64,000 bases of DNA from Firmicutes bacterium UBA3553 (lineage in GTDB: Bacteria; Bacillota; Clostridia; Tissierellales; Sedimentibacteraceae), in NCBI GenBank assembly GCA_002381185.1, contig DFOA01000020.1, positions 186,001 to 250,000 of the forward strand, given 5' to 3'. Under the pieces are notes generated by a model. That model was not told the origin of the DNA. It did not search any database and saw nothing but the letters and a program-made list of their open reading frames with translations. Made by a program: the position numbers and the translations under genes. Positions 1 to 8,407 of this stretch are shown here, piece after piece. Each line of letters starts with the position of its first letter. The stretch's first letter is position 1.

Positions 1-394
1 CCCAGTTGGGAGCCGTAATCCAGCAGAGTTTAATAAAAGCGCCAACTAATGTTATTGACCAAACCAGTGTCAGCAGCTTGTAACCTATGCTATTGTTCAG
101 AATAAGCAGGCAAATAGGTGTATAGCTTCCGGCCACAAAGACAAATATCATGATGTGGTCAAGCTTTCTCATTATCAGCTTGGCTTTTTGTTTTGATCTG
201 TCAATAAAATGATAAATCGTACTTGTTGAATACATTAATATCATACTTATGCCAAATATCAGAAAAGCCGCTAGAGTTATTCCATTGGAATTTTTTGTGT
301 TTAGCAGCAAAGCTGTTCCCACAACTCCAAATATGGCACCCCCTAAGTGCGTAAAAGCACTTGTTAATTCTTTTTTATCAGAATTAATATTCAT
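1..394 (-). CDS. Hemolysin III family membrane protein (3' end beyond the window)
   Basis: About 131 N-terminal codons are visible, reading leftward off the window edge. The start ATG at 392-394 follows a GGAGGT Shine-Dalgarno. The peptide is mostly hydrophobic with several membrane segments and carries the family pattern STIYHF followed by a KLDHIMIFVFVAGSYTP-like stretch, typical of YqfA/hemolysin III proteins of the PAQR superfamily. These are seven-helix membrane proteins of uncertain biochemical role; few show real haemolysis. It is transcribed away from the DUF1836 gene and has its own promoter. The family call is firm; function cannot be said. Confidence 0.85.
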   Translation of the reverse strand, partial: MNINSDKKELTSAFTHLGGAIFGVVGTALLLNTKNSNGITLAAFLIFGISMILMYSTSTIYHFIDRSKQKAKLIMRKLDHIMIFVFVAGSYTPICLLILNNSIGYKLLTLVWSITLVGAFIKLCWITAPNW

Positions 395-420
395 AGTAAC
401 ACCTCCGAGGTAGTTTTTAA

Positions 421-437
421 AACTATATCATATAGTT
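421..437. promoter_or_regulatory. Perfect palindrome at the hemolysin III transcription start
   Basis: AACTATA-TCA-TATAGTT is a perfect 7-3-7 inverted repeat lying immediately downstream of the leftward -10 element, so it would cover the start of transcription of the hemolysin III gene. It is a candidate operator, perhaps for the neighbouring DUF1836 protein, which has a MerR-like helix-turn-helix. AT-rich intergenic DNA produces such repeats by chance, so this is tentative. Confidence 0.35.
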
Positions 438-466
438 ATGATATTCCTACTTTTAATAAATGTCAA
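438..466 (-). promoter_or_regulatory. SigA-type promoter for the hemolysin III gene
   Basis: On the minus strand TTGACA (461-466) and TATCAT (438-443) are separated by 17 bp, with the gene start about 45 bp downstream of the -10. Confidence 0.6.
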
Positions 467-473
467 TGCTTAC

Positions 474-502
474 TTGAAAAAAATTTTTTAATACCATATA
501 AT
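474..502 (+). promoter_or_regulatory. SigA-type promoter for the DUF1836 gene
   Basis: TTGAAA (474-479), a 17-bp spacer and a perfect TATAAT (497-502) lie 35 bp upstream of the DUF1836 start codon. Confidence 0.6.
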
Positions 503-537
503 ATTAATATTACCAATACAGATATGAGGAGCGCTAT

Positions 538-1107
538 ATGCAAATAGAGGAACTATTAGATTTTTTAAATAATAACGAGTTTTTAAATCAAATTGAAAGT
601 ACAAAAATTCCTAATATTAATTTATATATGGATCAGGCTCTTTCATTCATGAATGAAAATCTGGAAAATTATAAACGCAATCCAAAAGATAAAATACTGA
701 CTAAGTCAATGATAAATAATTATGTTAAAAACGAGCTTATTCCAAAGCCGGAAAACAAAAAATATTATCCTCAGCATATTATATCCTTAATTTACATATT
801 TTATTTAAAACAAATATTATCACTTGAAGATGTCAAAATTATAATGAATCAATATGAGAAAAATCATTTTGATGGCGAGAGCATCAATGATTTATACAAA
901 GTTTTCTTATTGTCTGAGCAAAGGGAAGTATTAAAGCTTGAAAATGATCTTGAAGAGTTGGCAAGAAATATATATGAGGACTGTCGTAATTTTGATGATG
1001 ATGAAATTATATTTCTTTTTATTATGCTGCTCTCATCCCGTGCAAACACTTACAAAGTAATTATTGAAAAACTTACAGACTATTTATCAGACAACAAAAA
1101 ATCATGA
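538..1107 (+). CDS. DUF1836 domain protein, MerR-like HTH
   Basis: A 189-residue cytosolic protein. The middle (about residues 50-105), with ILTKSMINNYVKNELIP followed by a KKYYPQHIISLIYIFYLKQILSLEDVKIIM-type stretch, matches the DUF1836 family, whose fold resembles the MerR winged helix: a recognition region, then a helix pair. The C-terminal third is acidic and helical. The ATG follows GAGGAG at good spacing. It is a single-gene unit between its own promoter and a shared terminator. A DNA-binding regulatory role is likely from the fold, but no target is known; the divergent hemolysin III gene with its palindrome is the obvious candidate. Confidence 0.75.
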   Translation: MQIEELLDFLNNNEFLNQIESTKIPNINLYMDQALSFMNENLENYKRNPKDKILTKSMINNYVKNELIPKPENKKYYPQHIISLIYIFYLKQILSLEDVKIIMNQYEKNHFDGESINDLYKVFLLSEQREVLKLENDLEELARNIYEDCRNFDDDEIIFLFIMLLSSRANTYKVIIEKLTDYLSDNKKS

Positions 1108-1110
1108 CAA

Positions 1111-1156
1111 AAAGAGGCTGATCTTGCTATTCCTCGAGGGCAAGGTCAGCCTCTTT
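1111..1156. terminator. Bidirectional terminator
   Basis: A 17-bp stem (AAAGAGGCTGATCTTGC against its near-perfect complement, one G-U pair) followed by TTTTATTTTT on the plus side; on the minus side the stem ends in a run of Ts. It serves both convergent genes, and the stop codon of the hydrate dehydratase gene begins at its edge. Confidence 0.85.
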
Positions 1157-2091
1157 TATTTTTCAGTTATTTCCACTATGACATTTGGCAGATAATTAAT
1201 AATGTCACCTGCTATTAAGGAATACTCTCCTTTATATTTAACACCTATGTCTCCGGCTAAACCATGCATATATACTGCAGCTCTTATTGCATTTTTAATA
1301 TCTATTCCTTGACCGATTAAAGACGTTATAATTCCCGTTAATACGTCTCCGCTGCCGGCAGTTGCCATTCCCGGGTTTCCGGTAGTATTAATATATACTT
1401 CGCCATCAGGACATGCAATTACTGTCCGTGCACCCTTTAATACCAGGTAAACACCGTATTCACTGGAAAAATCGGCTGACTTGTCAACAATATCTGTTTT
1501 TACATAGCCTATGTCCTTTTTAAGAAGCCTGGCCATTTCTCCATAGTGAGGAGTCAGTATAACAGGTTGTCTATGATTTTTTAAACGATTTAAATCAAGC
1601 TGATTTATGCCTTCTGCATCAATGACCAATGGCTTTAAGTAATTATCCAGCAAATATTCCAATATATCAGCATAATTAGATATATTGGCGCATCCTGAAC
1701 CCGTTGCCACTGCATCAGAATAATCAATAATCTCTTTTTGGAGCTTTTCAAAGGAAAAGTTATTTTCATCATAAGTGCATGTTATGCTTTCTAATGACAT
1801 GGATTCAACAACCGTATATATTTCATCCGGTATAAATGCCTTAACAAGTCCTGAACCGCATCTGAATGCAGCATTAAGATTTAACACGGCAGCACCTGCC
1901 ATTCCTTTAGAACCTGATACAAATCCTGCTTTTCCGTAGGTTCCCTTATGAGAATTTCTGCTGCGTTTTTTAATAATATTTTTTACATCATCCAATTCAG
2001 TCAAGCAAAAACATTTATCATTATTAAATTCTGAAATTAATATTTCATCAACGTTTCCTAAAATGTAGTTATCTAAATTTTCTTTAACCAT
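1156..2091 (-). CDS. nnrD: ADP-dependent NAD(P)H-hydrate dehydratase (NnrD type), without epimerase domain
   Basis: Repairs hydrated NAD(P)H to NAD(P)H using ADP or ATP. The ribokinase-like domain is complete: HKGTYGKAGFVSGSKGMAGAA near residue 47, a VLTPHYGEMARLL segment, and the hallmark TAGSGDVLTG at the active site. Many clostridial homologues are bifunctional, about 500 residues, with an N-terminal NnrE epimerase. Here only about 45 residues precede the kinase-like domain, resembling the interdomain linker. I start at ATG 2091 because AGAGGG sits 4 bases upstream; an in-frame TTG at 2115 adds eight residues but would place that Shine-Dalgarno inside the gene. Family call is strong. Confidence 0.9.
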   Translation of the reverse strand: MVKENLDNYILGNVDEILISEFNNDKCFCLTELDDVKNIIKKRSRNSHKGTYGKAGFVSGSKGMAGAAVLNLNAAFRCGSGLVKAFIPDEIYTVVESMSLESITCTYDENNFSFEKLQKEIIDYSDAVATGSGCANISNYADILEYLLDNYLKPLVIDAEGINQLDLNRLKNHRQPVILTPHYGEMARLLKKDIGYVKTDIVDKSADFSSEYGVYLVLKGARTVIACPDGEVYINTTGNPGMATAGSGDVLTGIITSLIGQGIDIKNAIRAAVYMHGLAGDIGVKYKGEYSLIAGDIINYLPNVIVEITEK

Positions 2092-2293
2092 ATTACCCTC
2101 TGCAAGCTCCGGCAAATTTTCATTACATATAATTTATCTTCCATCTTATTTATTAGTATAGCCATTTGTTTAATGTTAATCAACCTTTACAAATTAAAAT
2201 TCCATTGATTATTTTCAGTTCTATAACTGATAAGCAAGGTATAATAAATTGTTTGTTAGCTTTAGTAGTTGAAACACTTCTTCAGAAATCAAA

Positions 2294-3268
2294 TTAATTA
2301 TTAATATTAAATATTTCTATGGCACAGTGATTCCCTCTGCTTTTAAATAGAATTTCCCCGGATACCTTAGATAAACTTACATCTGCTGAGCCAGTCAAGC
2401 CTTCTTTAATTACAACATCCATTTTACCGTTTTTAGGAGCTTTTAGCATACCTCCTTCACTGATATATGCTTTAACGTTTAATAATATATCCCCCTTGGA
2501 AATATTAAAACTGACCATGTTATTCTTATAATTAAATTCTAATATTTTACTTAAATTATAGCTTGCAAATCTGTATTCCTGATTGTTAAATGAAATATTG
2601 CAAATAAAGCCTTGAAATGATGTACCCAGGAATGGTATATGAGCTATAGAACACATTATGCTGGCATCTTTATTTTCAAAATTATTACATTGAAGCCAGA
2701 CATATTTCTTAGGAAATGAACTGCCCCAGTCCTTTTCCATATAACCGCTGCCACTATCAAGTTCAATTACTTCGTTATTCAATAATAATGAACCTGTTAA
2801 TTTATGATTCATACTTATGATGTCATGGTAACACTCCATTATTGGCAGATATGCAAAACAACCCATTGCATTGGGGCTTATAAAGCTTCTTTTTATACCG
2901 GTAAGACCTGAATATTCAATACTGCCCTTCAAAGTTAAATTTTCTGAATTCAAATCTAATTCTATGCCATCACTTTTGAATTTATTATTTCCGATTGCCA
3001 GGCAAAAAGGATTGACGGTATAACTGAAATCATCCACAGAATATTTATAGTACTCTGTCATAAGTCCTGGTTTTCCGTCATAGTCCCTTTTAATCAATAC
3101 TTGTATAAATGAATGCGAATCTGTTCTGTCAAAGGATATTCCGGGTATTACACATACTATGTTTTTTAAATCCGCTGAAACATGCTTAAAATACCAGCCT
3201 TCAAAATAATTCCTTTTCTTGTTTGTTCCTTGATATTTTATTTGTTCTTCCGTATGCTTAAAAATCAT
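2294..3268 (-). CDS. Tocopherol cyclase-like protein
   Basis: A 324-residue protein with the tocopherol cyclase (PF14249-like) signatures: NYFEGWYFKHVSADLKN near the N-terminus, a HSFIQVL segment, and YMEKDWGSSFPKKYVWLQCN near residue 177. These match the lipocalin-like family named after plant VTE1. Bacteria that make no tocopherol also carry it, and its substrate there is unknown. No signal peptide is visible. The ATG follows TGGAGA. It appears to be a single gene on the minus strand, about 180 bp from the hydrate dehydratase gene, with no recognisable signal between them. Confidence 0.8.
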   Translation of the reverse strand: MIFKHTEEQIKYQGTNKKRNYFEGWYFKHVSADLKNIVCVIPGISFDRTDSHSFIQVLIKRDYDGKPGLMTEYYKYSVDDFSYTVNPFCLAIGNNKFKSDGIELDLNSENLTLKGSIEYSGLTGIKRSFISPNAMGCFAYLPIMECYHDIISMNHKLTGSLLLNNEVIELDSGSGYMEKDWGSSFPKKYVWLQCNNFENKDASIMCSIAHIPFLGTSFQGFICNISFNNQEYRFASYNLSKILEFNYKNNMVSFNISKGDILLNVKAYISEGGMLKAPKNGKMDVVIKEGLTGSADVSLSKVSGEILFKSRGNHCAIEIFNINN

Positions 3269-3479
3269 TCAGTTCTCCAGATATCAATTTTTTTTGTTGT
3301 TTATCATTCATTATTTGTTTATTTTCAAATTATATGACAGACATTTTTCTGAAGATTAAATTTCATCAATCGGATGTAATTTTTACTGTTTATCTCGCCT
3401 ATGCCGCTGGCGCTTTTAACTTTAAGGAACACATTTTTTAAGCTTACTTAATAATTTTTCCCGTATCTCTTTTGATGAT

Positions 3480-4418
3480 TTATTTATATTGTTTCTGTAT
3501 ATTTCGCGCCATACTATAAATGCTTTTACGCATTTCTAAAGGCTCAATAACTTCCGCATCTGCACCAAGGCTCATGAAAAAGCGGCTGACATAATCGAAG
3601 TCCCTTTGGTCAATTGTTTGTTCAATAAATCCGCCTTTACCGTCAGCATTGACACAAACACTCATTTCAAAATACGGATTATCCTTACAGGAAATCATCC
3701 CTTTATCGGATAGTTTCACATACAGGTGAACTGGCTCCGTTATTTTATATGAATACAATATATCTTCCAAGGTTGTATCGGGGAAAGAATATTCTTTTTT
3801 TGAATCGGTAATTTCTAAAATCCTATCTATCCTGAATAAGCGTACTTCTTTATTGTGATAGTCGTAAGCGGGCATGTACCATATTCCGTTGTTTGTATAT
3901 ACGCCGATGGGAGCTACTGTTCTGGCAGTGAGCTGTTGCTTTGATTGATATTTGATTTCAATTATTGATTTATCGGCTGCTTTTTGAATTGCATCTTTCA
4001 GCAAAGGCGTTTCTATATCTCGTTTATGATTCCAAAACAGCAATGTGGTTTCTAAATTGCTCACATGTTTTTTTACATCTTCGGGCAGTCGCGCCAGCAG
4101 CTTTCTGGATGCAGATTCAATATCCACTTTAAAAGGCAAAGACTTGAAATATTTCAAAGACTGAAATGAAAAAAAGATTGCAAGCGCTTCGTCCTCGTTA
4201 AAAATGACAGGGGGTATCACTCGGCTGGATAAAATACGATACCCCCCGTTTCTGCCCGGCTCTGTGTATAGCGGCACGCCCATTTCTTCTAATTCCAGCA
4301 AATATCTATGTGCTGTCCTGACGGAAATACAAAATTCCTGAGCAACATCGTTAGCCGTAAAACTTCGTTTTGTATTCACATAAAGCAATAAATCAAACAG
4401 CTTTGTAGTCTTACTCAT
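3480..4418 (-). CDS. WYL-domain transcriptional regulator (YafY type)
   Basis: A 312-residue regulator: N-terminal winged helix (residues 1-60, RSFTANDVAQEFCISVRTAHRYLLELEEMGVPLY), then a WYL domain (roughly 140-220, with IEIKYQS, GIWYMPAYDYHNKEVRLFRIDRIL) and a WCX-like C-terminus. WYL proteins bind DNA and sense ligands or nucleic acids. It is divergent from the UvrA-like gene, with only about 90 bp between the coding regions, and that gap holds a near-perfect inverted repeat, so it probably controls both itself and the ABC protein. Start ATG follows GAAGGTG. Confidence 0.88.
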   Translation of the reverse strand: MSKTTKLFDLLLYVNTKRSFTANDVAQEFCISVRTAHRYLLELEEMGVPLYTEPGRNGGYRILSSRVIPPVIFNEDEALAIFFSFQSLKYFKSLPFKVDIESASRKLLARLPEDVKKHVSNLETTLLFWNHKRDIETPLLKDAIQKAADKSIIEIKYQSKQQLTARTVAPIGVYTNNGIWYMPAYDYHNKEVRLFRIDRILEITDSKKEYSFPDTTLEDILYSYKITEPVHLYVKLSDKGMISCKDNPYFEMSVCVNADGKGGFIEQTIDQRDFDYVSRFFMSLGADAEVIEPLEMRKSIYSMARNIQKQYK

Positions 4419-4435
4419 TTTTTCACCTTCTTTGT

Positions 4436-4464
4436 AAAACCACGACAGGTATTGTCATGGTTTT
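4436..4464. promoter_or_regulatory. Inverted repeat, probable WYL operator
   Basis: AAAACCACGACA, five bases, then TGTCATGGTTTT: a 12-5-12 inverted repeat with one mismatch, centred between the divergent WYL regulator and UvrA-like genes. Its length, symmetry and position fit a dimeric repressor or activator site. It includes the upstream ATG at 4457, which argues against that codon being the true start of the UvrA-like gene. Confidence 0.6.
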
Positions 4465-4510
4465 AGTATACAATAAGAGTCAGAACAAATCAAGATTGGA
4501 GGTTATTATC

Positions 4511-6769
4511 ATTACGAATGAAATAATTATTAGCGGAGCAAAAGAAAAAAATTTAAAAAATGTGAGCGTATCCATACCCAAAAACAAGATAACTTCCGTT
4601 GTCGGTGTTTCCGGTTCCGGAAAATCAGCATTGGTGTTTGATACTATTGCAGCAGAATCACAACGGCAATTAAATGAAACCTACTCCAGTTTTATCAGGA
4701 ATCGCCTGCCTCACTACGGAAAGCCCAACGTGGAGTCCATACAAAACCTGTCTGTTTCCATTATCATCAATCAAAAAAGGCTTGGTGACAACAATCGTTC
4801 TACGGTTGGCACGGTTACAGATATTTATAGCTTGCTGCGGCTTTTGTTTTCAAGAATAGGCACGCCATTTGCCGGGTACTCTGATGTTTTTTCGTTCAAC
4901 AATCCGCAGGGGATGTGCAAAGAATGTCAGGGGCTTGGAGTTGTGCAGGATTTTGATATTGATAAATTATTGGATAAAGAGAAATCACTCAATGAAGGTG
5001 CTATTCGGTTTCCTACTTTTTATCCCGGTGGTGTTCGTTGGAAACGTTATATACACACAGGACTTTTTGACAATGATAAAAAGCTGAAAGACTATACGCC
5101 TGATGAACTTGACACCTTGCTTTATAAATCCGGGTTCAAACCTGAAAATCCGACAAGTGAATGGCCTCCTACCTCAAAATACGAAGGAGTGATACCGCGT
5201 ATTAAAAGAACATATTTGTCAAAAAGCTGCCGTGACGCAAAGCTTTATCAAGCAGATATTAACCGGGTTGTAATAGAAAAAGTTTGTCCGTCCTGCTCCG
5301 GCAGCCGGCTGAACCCTAAGGTATCCAGATGCAAAATCAAAGGGAAAAATATTACAGATTGCGCCAATATGTCAATTTCAGAACTGATTGCTTTTATTGA
5401 GGCTATCCAAGTCAATCAAGTTGATACTGTAAAACAGGCTATTTTACAGCAGCTTGCCTTTGCAGAAAGTGTTGGTCTTGGATATTTAACGCTGAATCGT
5501 GTCACTTCTACTTTGTCGGGGGGCGAATCACAGCGTATAAAAATGATACGGCAGCTTGGGAGCAGTCTGAATGGACTTATTTATATTTTTGATGAACCGA
5601 GCGTAGGTCTGCATCCGGCTGATATCTATAAAATTAACCAACTGTTTTTCAAACTGCGTGATAAGGGCAATACTATTCTGATTGTAGAACATGACCCGGA
5701 CGTTATTCAAATTGCAGACAGCCTAATTGAAATAGGACCTCATTCAGGGAAGAACGGCGGGCAAGTTATGTTTCAAGGCGATATGAACGATTTTTACGCA
5801 ACATCCACCCTGACCTCCAAATACATGCTGCAAAAGCATAGTATTAAGAGAAATAACAGAAAACCGAGCAGCTGGCTGAAAATCAACAATGCTTCCATGT
5901 TCAACATTCACAATGTAAATGTACAGATACCAAAAGGTGTATTAACGGTGGTGACTGGTGTTGCCGGGTCCGGTAAAAGCACTTTGTTTGATAGAATACT
6001 TCCGCAGCACTGTCCTGAATGTGTTGTTATCAATCAAAAACCAATTACAACGAACCGCCGTTCCAACATTGCCACTTTCACCGGCATCTTTGATAATATC
6101 AGGAACTTGTTTGCGCGTAAGAACGGTGTGAGCGATGCATGTTTCAGCTTCAATTCAAAAGGAGCCTGCCCCAATTGTAAGGGACTTGGTTTAGTCGAAC
6201 TTGATTTGGCCTTTATGGAAAGCGTGACAGATGTATGCGAGATTTGCGGAGGGAAGCGCTTTACTAAACAAGTGCTGAAATATTTGTGGCACGGAAAAAG
6301 CATCAGTGACGTGCTTGATATGGATGTTGATGAAGCGGTGAAATTTTTCATGGAACCGGAAATAACCGACAGCTTAAACCGATTAAAAAAAGTTGGTTTA
6401 GGATACTTGAGCTTAGGGCAATCTCTTACCACATTATCCGGCGGAGAACTGCAACGGCTAAAATTAGCCACTGAATTAGAACAGCCGGGAAAAATATATG
6501 TGTTCGACGAACCAACGACAGGACTGCATTTTTCTGATATAGAAACACTGTCAACTGTGTTTGAAGAATTATTAAATCATGGCAGTACTCTAATTGTAAT
6601 CGAACACAATTTAGAGGTGATTTGTCATGCGGACTGGGTGATTGATTTAGGTCCCGGAGCCGGAGAGCAGGGCGGCAAAATTATGTTTGAGGGAACACCC
6701 CAAGAACTGCTTAATTGTAATCAATCCGTTACAAGTGTTCATCTAAAACAGTATTTAGGCCAGGGATAA
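4511..6769 (+). CDS. UvrA-like ABC ATPase, short form
   Basis: About 752 residues, against about 940 for housekeeping UvrA. Two ABC ATPase modules are intact: Walker A GVSGSGKSALVFD, signature LSGGESQR, Walker B IYIFDEPSVGLHPAD; then GVAGSGKSTLFD, LSGGELQR and VFDEPTTGLH. Zinc-type CxxC clusters (CKECQGLG, CPSCSGS, CPNCKGLG, CEICGG) are present. The shortening is in the interior region that in UvrA includes UvrB-binding and insertion domains, so it may not act in excision repair; short paralogues are often linked to drug tolerance. Start: GGAGG at 4498-4502 sits 8 bases before ATT 4511, giving an N-terminus like homologues (TNEIIISGAKEKNL); an ATG at 4457 lies inside the operator. Confidence 0.82.
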   Translation: MTNEIIISGAKEKNLKNVSVSIPKNKITSVVGVSGSGKSALVFDTIAAESQRQLNETYSSFIRNRLPHYGKPNVESIQNLSVSIIINQKRLGDNNRSTVGTVTDIYSLLRLLFSRIGTPFAGYSDVFSFNNPQGMCKECQGLGVVQDFDIDKLLDKEKSLNEGAIRFPTFYPGGVRWKRYIHTGLFDNDKKLKDYTPDELDTLLYKSGFKPENPTSEWPPTSKYEGVIPRIKRTYLSKSCRDAKLYQADINRVVIEKVCPSCSGSRLNPKVSRCKIKGKNITDCANMSISELIAFIEAIQVNQVDTVKQAILQQLAFAESVGLGYLTLNRVTSTLSGGESQRIKMIRQLGSSLNGLIYIFDEPSVGLHPADIYKINQLFFKLRDKGNTILIVEHDPDVIQIADSLIEIGPHSGKNGGQVMFQGDMNDFYATSTLTSKYMLQKHSIKRNNRKPSSWLKINNASMFNIHNVNVQIPKGVLTVVTGVAGSGKSTLFDRILPQHCPECVVINQKPITTNRRSNIATFTGIFDNIRNLFARKNGVSDACFSFNSKGACPNCKGLGLVELDLAFMESVTDVCEICGGKRFTKQVLKYLWHGKSISDVLDMDVDEAVKFFMEPEITDSLNRLKKVGLGYLSLGQSLTTLSGGELQRLKLATELEQPGKIYVFDEPTTGLHFSDIETLSTVFEELLNHGSTLIVIEHNLEVICHADWVIDLGPGAGEQGGKIMFEGTPQELLNCNQSVTSVHLKQYLGQG

Positions 6770-6821
6770 ATATTGTTAGACTAGCCTTCCAGTCCCCTCT
6801 TGCAGCCAAAGTGTCTTGCTT

Positions 6822-6844
6822 CCCCCGGCATAGCCGGGGGTTTA
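6822..6844. terminator. Terminator hairpin
   Basis: CCCCCGGC-ATA-GCCGGGGG, a perfect 8-bp stem with a 3-base loop, then TTTAACT on the plus side. It ends the UvrA-like gene and abuts the stop codon of the convergent AOR operon. Confidence 0.7.
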
Positions 6845-8395
6845 ACTGAAATATCTGTACAGCACCTTTGTAAATTCAGGGATGTTTTTCTGTATTGATT
6901 GTATTGCATTGTTTCTTTCGTATTCAATTTCCCGGTTGATGCATTCGCCGGAATAATTCAGCATTTCCACAACTGTTTGCTTTATGCCTGTTTTGTAATA
7001 GAACATATGGGCTATTATATTCAGCGCTTCCTTGTTATTAATTAAGGCAAAGGACGTAAAAATACAGAATCCCATATTTTCCAGCAGAAATATCTGTCTG
7101 TACATCAATTCTAAATCATCCACATCCTTAAATTCTTCGAAAAACTTATCAACAGAAATATTGAACTTCTTTTCCTCACTGATTACAGGCTTTGTTACCA
7201 ATGACTTAAGAGCTGTATTTTCCTTGAATAAATTATATATTCCGATTGTCCTGGAGCCTATTATTTTTCCCAGAATGGAATTTGCTTCAATTTCATGCAA
7301 TAAATCATAAATTTCATTTTTATAAGGTTTTTTATTAATTGCTTTAAAATATATGTTAGTGCTGAAAACAAATTCTGTTGAATCTATTCCTAACTCAAAT
7401 GCCTTTGCATTTACTCTTTTGGCAAACGAAATATCCTCCATACCGTAACAATGCTGTAAAGCTGCATTTACCTCGCTTTCGGCAGGAGCAGAAAATGCTT
7501 CTTCATTATTTCTGCAATGCCTGTTCAGACACCCCACAACACACAGAGGCGAACAGGTTTTATTTATTTTCCTGTTGCTTGATTTATTGTATTCCGTCTT
7601 AGTCAAGGCAGCGTTGTTTTCTATTATGGAGATATTTTTATCCTTCAATAATTTGATTAATGTTATTGAGCCATTTCCCGGCAGCGCCTGCCCGCAAATG
7701 GGATTATCGATTATTATCCTCGACAGCTTTTTGCTTTCTATGGAGAATTTGTATTTATCAAAACATTCATTTTCAAAATATTTATTATTATTAATCACGA
7801 CTGCCTTTAAGTTCTTACTGCCCCAAATGTCTCCAAATCCGTTTCTGGAACAGTAATACTCAGGATAGCCTACGGGGTATGTGCTGAACAATGTAGATAT
7901 GGGCATCATAATATCTGCCGCCGGACCTGTCCCTATAATGGCACAGTCATTTCCGCAGCCTGACCTTATTTCTGATATAATATTTGGAACATAATTTTCA
8001 TTGACATTAATATTTCGTATTTCTGCCTTATCCTTATCTATATAAATAACTGTGTTATTGTTTTCTGATTTTCCTGTAATAACCAGAGCCTCAATACCGG
8101 CTGAAGCAAATTTCTGCGGAAAAGCTCCGGTCATATTCATTATTTGAAGGCCCAGGCCCTTTCCTTTACGTGTTGCCAAGGTTATTCTTCCCGAGCTTGG
8201 AGCAGTTGTTCCGGTAAATAATCCTATCGTAAACACAATTGCATTATCCTCGTCAAATCTGTCTGTCGAAGGAGCGGTATGCTTACTGCACAAATACGCA
8301 GCAAGACCTCTTCCATGATGTTTTATTTCATTAATATTATATTCTTCATAGGAAATCTCTTTGTTTGTTAAGTCTACATAGCAAATTCTACTCAT
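6842..8395 (-). CDS. Aldehyde:ferredoxin oxidoreductase family protein (tungsten/molybdenum pterin)
   Basis: A 517-residue member of the AOR family, a little shorter than the usual 600 or more. The N-terminal domain that binds the bis-pterin cofactor is clear (RGLAAYLCSK, FTIGLFTGTTAPSSGRI, TGAFPQKFASAGIEALVITG). The [4Fe-4S] ligands are seen as CSPLCVVGC near residue 277 and in the C-terminal MGFCIFTSF segment. The family oxidises aldehydes with ferredoxin, but divergent paralogues have unknown substrates. It is the last gene of an operon with a complete Nik/Dpp-type importer, starting 12 bases after it. An oxidoreductase acting on the imported compound, or an importer serving this enzyme, is inference. 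Confidence 0.85.
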   Translation of the reverse strand: MSRICYVDLTNKEISYEEYNINEIKHHGRGLAAYLCSKHTAPSTDRFDEDNAIVFTIGLFTGTTAPSSGRITLATRKGKGLGLQIMNMTGAFPQKFASAGIEALVITGKSENNNTVIYIDKDKAEIRNINVNENYVPNIISEIRSGCGNDCAIIGTGPAADIMMPISTLFSTYPVGYPEYYCSRNGFGDIWGSKNLKAVVINNNKYFENECFDKYKFSIESKKLSRIIIDNPICGQALPGNGSITLIKLLKDKNISIIENNAALTKTEYNKSSNRKINKTCSPLCVVGCLNRHCRNNEEAFSAPAESEVNAALQHCYGMEDISFAKRVNAKAFELGIDSTEFVFSTNIYFKAINKKPYKNEIYDLLHEIEANSILGKIIGSRTIGIYNLFKENTALKSLVTKPVISEEKKFNISVDKFFEEFKDVDDLELMYRQIFLLENMGFCIFTSFALINNKEALNIIAHMFYYKTGIKQTVVEMLNYSGECINREIEYERNNAIQSIQKNIPEFTKVLYRYFS

Positions 8396-8407
8396 GTTCA
8401 GCTCCTT

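Noticed and set aside
4457..4510. N-terminal 18 residues of the UvrA-like protein from ATG 4457
   Set aside because: The extension is not family-like, overlaps the inverted repeat and encloses the strong GGAGG.
6034..6471. 145-codon minus-strand frame inside the UvrA-like gene
   Set aside because: It is antisense to conserved ATPase motifs, has no ribosome binding site and no recognisable protein pattern.
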